This document shows positions 63,087 to 64,000 of a stretch of 64,000 bases of DNA, piece after piece. Numbering within the stretch: the stretch's first letter is position 1; every line of letters starts with the position of its first letter. This DNA comes from Arthrobacter sp. MYb213. GTDB taxonomy: Bacteria; Actinomycetota; Actinomycetes; Actinomycetales; Micrococcaceae. The notes beneath the pieces are model-generated. The model saw only the letters and a list, made by a program, of their open reading frames with translations, was not told where the DNA came from and did no database searches. The position numbers were made by a program, and so were the translations under genes. Location: positions 1-64,000 of the forward strand of contig NZ_PCQA01000008.1 in assembly GCF_002979915.1 (NCBI RefSeq), read 5' to 3'.

Positions 63087-64000
63087 CTATACCTTCAGGT
63101 AACGCTTCAACGTTACCACTGAAGAAATTGTGGCCAAAACGATACCAATAATCAAGAGCCCGGGTGCCACTAAGAGAACTTCATTGGTTGAAATGAAGGC
63201 GACGCCAACATTTTCGCTTGCCAATTTGTCTTGAACTAGGAACTTAACTAATAACCACAGCGTGCCTGATGCAAGGACACCACCGATAATGGATGCGATC
63301 ACACCCTCGATGATAAACGGCAACTGAATAGTCGTTTTTGATGCGCCAACTAGTCTCATGATGGTGGTTTCTAGCCGTCGATGCATGGCAGAGAGCTGAA
63401 TAGTTGTGCCTGTCAGCAACACAGCACAGGCAATCATCACGATTGCCACCACAGCTGCAGCGGCAGAGGCCACTCGCACTAATTGGAAGACCTTCTCCAA
63501 AAGTTCGCGTTGGTCTACGACCGAATCAACACCCGCTACGGTCGAAAAAGCTTCATTGATAACGGGATACTTCTCCGGGTCTACGAGACCGATACGGAAC
63601 GATTCTGGTAGCTGATCTTCGGTAACCTGATCAACCAAGGATGAGTTCTTGTACTGTTCCTTGAAGTTTTTGAGTGCATCCGCTTTTGACTCATACGCGA
63701 ATTCCTTGATGTATGGAGCCATCTCATTTGATTCGAGCAGTTGCTTGATGCTGGTGCGCTGTTCATCGGTGACGCCTTCACCCGCGCAGTTTGGCGCAGC
63801 GGTGTTGTCGTCACAAAGAAAGACCGCAACTTCCATGCGGTCATACCAGTAGCCCTTCATCTGGTTGATCTGTAATTGCAATAGTGCCGAAGCACCAACA
63901 AAGGTCAGCGATACGAAGGTCACCAAAACCACTGATACGACCATGATGATGTTTTGACGAAGGCCCTTCGCAGCCTCGCGGAGAATAAATCCTAATCTCA
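63087..64000 (-). CDS. ftsX: Cell-division ABC-like permease FtsX (start codon cut at window edge)
   Basis: About 304 residues are visible. The N-terminus reads RLGFILREAAKGLRQN followed by TM1 (MVVSVVLVTFVSLTFVGASALL), an extracytoplasmic domain (about residues 45-185) with two Cys (LCDDN and PNCAGEG) and three C-terminal helices. With FtsE it transmits septal ATPase cycles to a peptidoglycan hydrolase, here presumably the adjacent M23 protein. The final visible bases are TG, so only the first base of the start codon is missing. ftsE would lie just beyond the window. Confidence 0.93.
   Translation of the reverse strand, partial: RLGFILREAAKGLRQNIIMVVSVVLVTFVSLTFVGASALLQLQINQMKGYWYDRMEVAVFLCDDNTAAPNCAGEGVTDEQRTSIKQLLESNEMAPYIKEFAYESKADALKNFKEQYKNSSLVDQVTEDQLPESFRIGLVDPEKYPVINEAFSTVAGVDSVVDQRELLEKVFQLVRVASAAAAVVAIVMIACAVLLTGTTIQLSAMHRRLETTIMRLVGASKTTIQLPFIIEGVIASIIGGVLASGTLWLLVKFLVQDKLASENVGVAFISTNEVLLVAPGLLIIGIVLATISSVVTLKRYLKV

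Overview
This window is a chromosomal stretch from a high-GC Gram-positive bacterium, most likely a member of the Micrococcaceae (Arthrobacter/Glutamicibacter type). Reasons: the NucS mismatch endonuclease, a fused Kgd/SucA-type 2-oxoglutarate decarboxylase, the redox pair SigR/RsrA, the 24-residue ribosomal protein bL37, a DUF222/HNH (13E12-type) protein, a Rho with a large Arg/Asn/Asp insertion, the actinobacterial order argS-lysA-hom-thrC-thrB-rho-prfA-prmC-tsaC-wecA-atpI-atpBEFHAGDC, and a tmRNA tag ending in FALAA. Genus assignment is inference. No prophage, transposase, CRISPR array or rRNA was seen; this is mostly core chromosome.

Layout. 1-1.9 kb: a DUF222/HNH protein. 2.0-7.2 kb (minus): an ABC exporter pair, then a membrane protein of unknown function coupled to a cysteine-free YbbN-like protein. 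7.3-11.1 kb (plus): an AI-2E family permease, nucS (divergent from a small Cys/His protein) and nagA. 11.2-32.8 kb (minus): about 21 kb holding DUF2550, the whole F1Fo ATP synthase operon, cell-wall glycosyltransferase, tRNA threonylcarbamoylation, release factor 1 and its methylase, Rho, the aspartate-family amino acid genes and argS, with tRNA-Arg(CCG) divergent from argS. 33.1-37.2 kb (minus): a CobW-type metallochaperone GTPase and a three-gene ABC importer with a structured leader. 37.6-41.6 kb (plus): hrpA. 41.6-48.4 kb: HIT protein, rhodanese and metallo-beta-lactamase hydrolase; zur with znuBC; two CNNM/CorC-type membrane proteins. 48.8-53.6 kb (plus): kgd, a degenerate SGNH protein and bL37. 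53.6-54.7 kb (minus): sigR-rsrA. 54.8-59.5 kb (plus): aroA-rsgA-hisN-mntR-crcB1-crcB2, overlapping almost throughout. 59.5-64 kb (minus): a YrdB-like membrane protein, ssrA (tmRNA), smpB, an M23 peptidase and ftsX, whose start codon is cut by one base at the window edge.

How the genes work together. There are functional modules for ATP synthesis, transcription termination and translation release, aspartate-family amino acids, zinc homeostasis, thiol-oxidative stress response, ribosome rescue (ssrA/smpB) and septal peptidoglycan cleavage (ftsX/M23). The less ordinary signals are: a sigma-R-type autoregulatory promoter placed to give a longer SigR isoform; a recurrent TANNNT element 6-9 nt before start codons that implies leaderless mRNAs; stem-loops in most long spacers of the atp operon; tandem 45-residue repeats in Rho; an SGNH-family protein that has lost its catalytic residues; and a perfect 50-bp palindrome behind kgd.
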